The notes under the pieces: generated by a model
Told to the model about the DNA's origin: nothing
The model's database searches: none
The model's input: only the letters and a program-made list of their open reading frames with translations
Program-made: the position numbers and the translations under genes
DNA from: Streptomyces griseosporeus
Lineage (GTDB): Bacteria; Actinomycetota; Actinomycetes; Streptomycetales; Streptomycetaceae
Length of the DNA stretch: 64,000 nucleotides
Assembly: GCF_014656055.1 (NCBI RefSeq)
Contig: NZ_BNBR01000003.1
Location: forward strand, 432,482 to 496,481
Direction: 5' to 3'
Shown: positions 61,763 through 64,000 of the stretch, one piece after another
How the letters are laid out: every line of letters begins with the position of its first letter
How positions within the stretch are numbered: position 1 is the first letter of the stretch

Positions 61763-64000
61763 TCAGATGGGCTGGGGCTCGAAGTCCCAGTAGGGGCGGT
61801 GCCGCTGCAGGATGCTCCGGGTGTGCGGGTGGTCGGCGCCGAGGAGCGCGGTGAGCCGGGTGACCGTGTCCTCGTGCAGGGCCTCCGCCTCCTCGCGTTC
61901 GCCCAGCTCGGCCAGGTCCAGGGCGAGGCCCGCGCGCAGGCTGATGGTGAGGATGTGGGTGTCGCCCAGGACCCGGGCGGAGCGGTCGGCGGTCTCCCGG
62001 CCCACGGCCGCCGCGGCGGCGACATCGCCGACGGCGGCGAGCGCGGCGACCTCGTTCTTGGCGCAGCCGAGCGTCCACGGATGGTCCCGGCCCACCGCCT
62101 TGCGCATCTGCCGCGCGGTCCGCCGGGACAGCTCCAGCGCGGCCCGGTGCTCGCCCAAGTCGCGCAGGATGGTGGCGACGTTGTCCCGGGCGCCGATCGC
62201 GTACGGGTGGCGGTCGCCGAGCTGGGCGGCGTAGTGGGTGGCGGTGGCCTCGGCCAGGTCGCGGGCCTCGCCGGTCTGGCCCATCTCGCGCAGCAGCATC
62301 GCGTAGTCGCACGACACCATCAGCGTCTCCGGGTGCAGCGGGCCGCGCCGGCGGATCAGCTTCTCGCGGACCCCGCGCAGCATGGCGTGCGCGAACTGCA
62401 GGTCCCCGACGCGACGGGCGCACAGGGCGAGGTTGTGCTCGGCGAGCAGGGTCTGGCTGTGGGTGCGGTCCAGGACCTGGCTGTGGACGCGGGAGTTGTG
62501 GCCCTGGATGGCGAGCGCCTCGCGGTAGTTGCCGAGCAGGCGCAGCATCCAGGCGGTGCGCAGCGCGGAGTTCAGGGTGAGGGCGTCACGGCCGCCGAGG
62601 ACGTCCACGCGGGCCTCGAAGACGCTGCGGTGCAGGGCGAGGGACTCGGCGTAGTGCCCCTGGAGACCGAGGGCGACGGCGAGGTTGCTGCGGATGGCGA
62701 GGGTGCGGGGCACGTGTTCGCCGCCCAGCTCGGCGGCGGCGGTCGCGGCGGCCTCCTCGAACAGGGCGCGGGCCTCGTCGTAGCGGCCGAGCGCCATGAG
62801 GGTGCCGCCGAGGCCGTCCTTGGCGCGGATCACCTCGATCGGGCGGACCGCGTCGGCGTGCCGCGTCAGCCGGCCGAGGATCTGCCGGCCGACGGCCTCC
62901 GCCTCCTCGTACCGGCCGAGGCGGCGGAGCATGTTGGCGAGCTGGTGGACGGCGACGAGGACCGAGCGGTCGGTGTCGCCGGAGGTGACCCGCCAGCGCT
63001 CCACGGCCTCGCGGCTGAGCCACCAGCCGTCGTGGTACTCGCCGCGCATCCGCAGGTACTCGATGCAGTTCAGGACGAGTTCGCGGGCGTCGTCGTCGGT
63101 GGACTCCAGGGCGCCGGAGGGCTCCAGGTGCGGGATGAGCGCCGCGTAGCGGGCCCAGTTGCCGGCGGAGGAGGAGTCGCGCGGGTCGGCCGAGACGAGG
63201 ACCTTGCGGGCGGCGGCGGAGTAGCGGGCGGCGTCCGCGGGCGACTGGATGGAGCGGACGAAGCGGTGGAAGAGGCGGTGCATCCGCAGGGTGCCGACGG
63301 TCTGGGTGTCCAGGCGGGGGCCGGGTTCGTACTCGATCCGCATGGAGGTGATCTCGGACAGCCGGCGCAGGGCGGTGTTCCAGCTGCTGGGCTCGGCGAT
63401 CAGTTCGGCCAGCTCGGGCGGCAGGTCGCCGTGCCGGGCGCTCTGCAGCAGCCGTATCGGCACCACGTCGTGGGAGAAGCAGACGAGCAGGTTGAGCAGC
63501 TGCCAGGCGGACTCGGAGCCCTCGCGCAGGGTGTTGACGAGCTTGGCCCAGGCGACCTCGAAGCTCTCCGGGTAGTGGCCGGAGGGCATCACGCCGAAGC
63601 GGTCGGGGCGGCCGTCGCGGATGTCCCGGATGTAGTCGTCGACCGGCACGGTGGGGTTGATGTCCAGCCAGGCGGCCGTCTGGTCGAGCAGCAGCGGCAT
63701 GTCCTCCACGGCCTCGGCGAGGCGGGCGGCCCGGGTGCCGTCGAGGCGTTCCGTGCGGCGCTGCAGGAAGGCGACGCTCTCGCCGCGTTCGAAGGCCGGT
63801 ACGGCGATGTTCTCGGCGTGGGCGCCCCACTCGCTGCGGTGCGTGGTGACGAGGACGTGGCCGCACCCCTCGGGCAGCAGGTCGACGAGCCGGTCGGGGT
63901 CGCCGGCGCCGTCCAGCACGAGCAGCCAGGGCCGGGAGGTGCGGTCCAGTTCCCGGCGTACGGCCGTGATTGTGGCGGCGAGGTCACCGGCGTCCCGCAG
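61763..64000 (-). CDS. NB-ARC/TPR protein, 5' part cut by window edge
   Basis: At least 745 codons; the true start lies right of the window, since the frame remains open to position 64000. The visible part starts within an NB-ARC NTPase module: RPWLLVLDGAGDPDRLVDLL (Walker B), HVLVTTHRSEW, and an ARC-like VEDMPLLLDQTAAWLD (GLP-type) segment. The C-terminal 400 residues are tetratricopeptide repeats (ALFEEAAATAAAELGGEHVPRTLAIRSNLAVAL, ALELSRRTARQMRKAVGRDHPWTLGCAKNEVA). It ends HRPYWDFEPQPI. STAND-type regulator or FxSxx-COOH-system TPR protein are possible; its neighbours here do not decide. Confidence 0.9.
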   Translation of the reverse strand: MRDAGDLAATITAVRRELDRTSRPWLLVLDGAGDPDRLVDLLPEGCGHVLVTTHRSEWGAHAENIAVPAFERGESVAFLQRRTERLDGTRAARLAEAVEDMPLLLDQTAAWLDINPTVPVDDYIRDIRDGRPDRFGVMPSGHYPESFEVAWAKLVNTLREGSESAWQLLNLLVCFSHDVVPIRLLQSARHGDLPPELAELIAEPSSWNTALRRLSEITSMRIEYEPGPRLDTQTVGTLRMHRLFHRFVRSIQSPADAARYSAAARKVLVSADPRDSSSAGNWARYAALIPHLEPSGALESTDDDARELVLNCIEYLRMRGEYHDGWWLSREAVERWRVTSGDTDRSVLVAVHQLANMLRRLGRYEEAEAVGRQILGRLTRHADAVRPIEVIRAKDGLGGTLMALGRYDEARALFEEAAATAAAELGGEHVPRTLAIRSNLAVALGLQGHYAESLALHRSVFEARVDVLGGRDALTLNSALRTAWMLRLLGNYREALAIQGHNSRVHSQVLDRTHSQTLLAEHNLALCARRVGDLQFAHAMLRGVREKLIRRRGPLHPETLMVSCDYAMLLREMGQTGEARDLAEATATHYAAQLGDRHPYAIGARDNVATILRDLGEHRAALELSRRTARQMRKAVGRDHPWTLGCAKNEVAALAAVGDVAAAAAVGRETADRSARVLGDTHILTISLRAGLALDLAELGEREEAEALHEDTVTRLTALLGADHPHTRSILQRHRPYWDFEPQPI

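Overview
The window is Streptomyces chromosome (or a very close actinomycete). The evidence is the very high G+C with strong G/C third-position bias, GTG and TTG starts behind GGAGG-type ribosome sites, a conservon (cvnA-B-C-D), a fused oxoglutarate decarboxylase/dehydrogenase, an Ku plus LigD-polymerase pair, a SpoIIE-type phosphatase, and the rho / thrB-thrC-hom / lysA gene order. It is not a plasmid: most genes are core or lineage-core.

Layout. 1-10.3 kb: a LytR-CpsA-Psr protein cut by the left edge, rho, and a minus-strand aspartate-family biosynthesis run (argS-like gene, lysA, hom, thrC, thrB), headed by a single-domain response regulator. 10.7-14.9 kb: a tRNA-Arg(CCG) followed by the decayed remains of one or two integrated elements: a low-G+C orphan gene, two different tyrosine integrases fused into one broken frame, and the wreck of a DNA cytosine methyltransferase. 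15.0-20.3 kb: a ketosynthase with an unusual N-terminal domain, Ku and a free-standing LigD polymerase (end joining), a NERD protein and a tyrosine-phosphatase-like protein separated by an array of TTCGAG repeats. 20.4-31.2 kb: lipoprotein plus orphan histidine kinase, an SH3-like secreted protein, a RodA/FtsW-type and PBP pair (cell wall), a divergent pair of diiron proteins with a TetR regulator, and an NlpC/P60 hydrolase.

31.1-38.5 kb: a styrene-monooxygenase-like flavoprotein downstream of a complete conservon (sensor-like CvnA, roadblock CvnB, DUF742 CvnC, GTPase CvnD), with a PP2C-like protein diverging. 38.6-42.4 kb: a large NACHT NTPase with a C-terminal array of HEAT-like repeats, a plausible STAND/NLR-type immune protein. 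42.4-46.9 kb: MarR regulator, secreted GH25 lysozyme, mini LuxR regulator and a PAS/GAF-SpoIIE-ATPase phosphatase. 46.9-49.4 kb: three consecutive genes for secreted His/Lys/Asp/Gly-repeat proteins, which I consider the most unusual coding cassette here, followed upstream by a soluble Ser/Thr kinase. 50.6-64.0 kb: lon with an HspR-type (HAIR) operator, a GNAT, a rhomboid-like membrane protein, a spermidine-synthase-like protein, a response regulator/kinase pair, kgd (sucA), and an NB-ARC/TPR protein cut by the right edge.

Candidates for undescribed biology are the Gly/His repeat cassette (including a secreted protein ending in a transposase-like helix-turn-helix), the NACHT-HEAT gene, the low-G+C orphan beside the tRNA, and the TTCGAG array. 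None of these can be proved from sequence alone.
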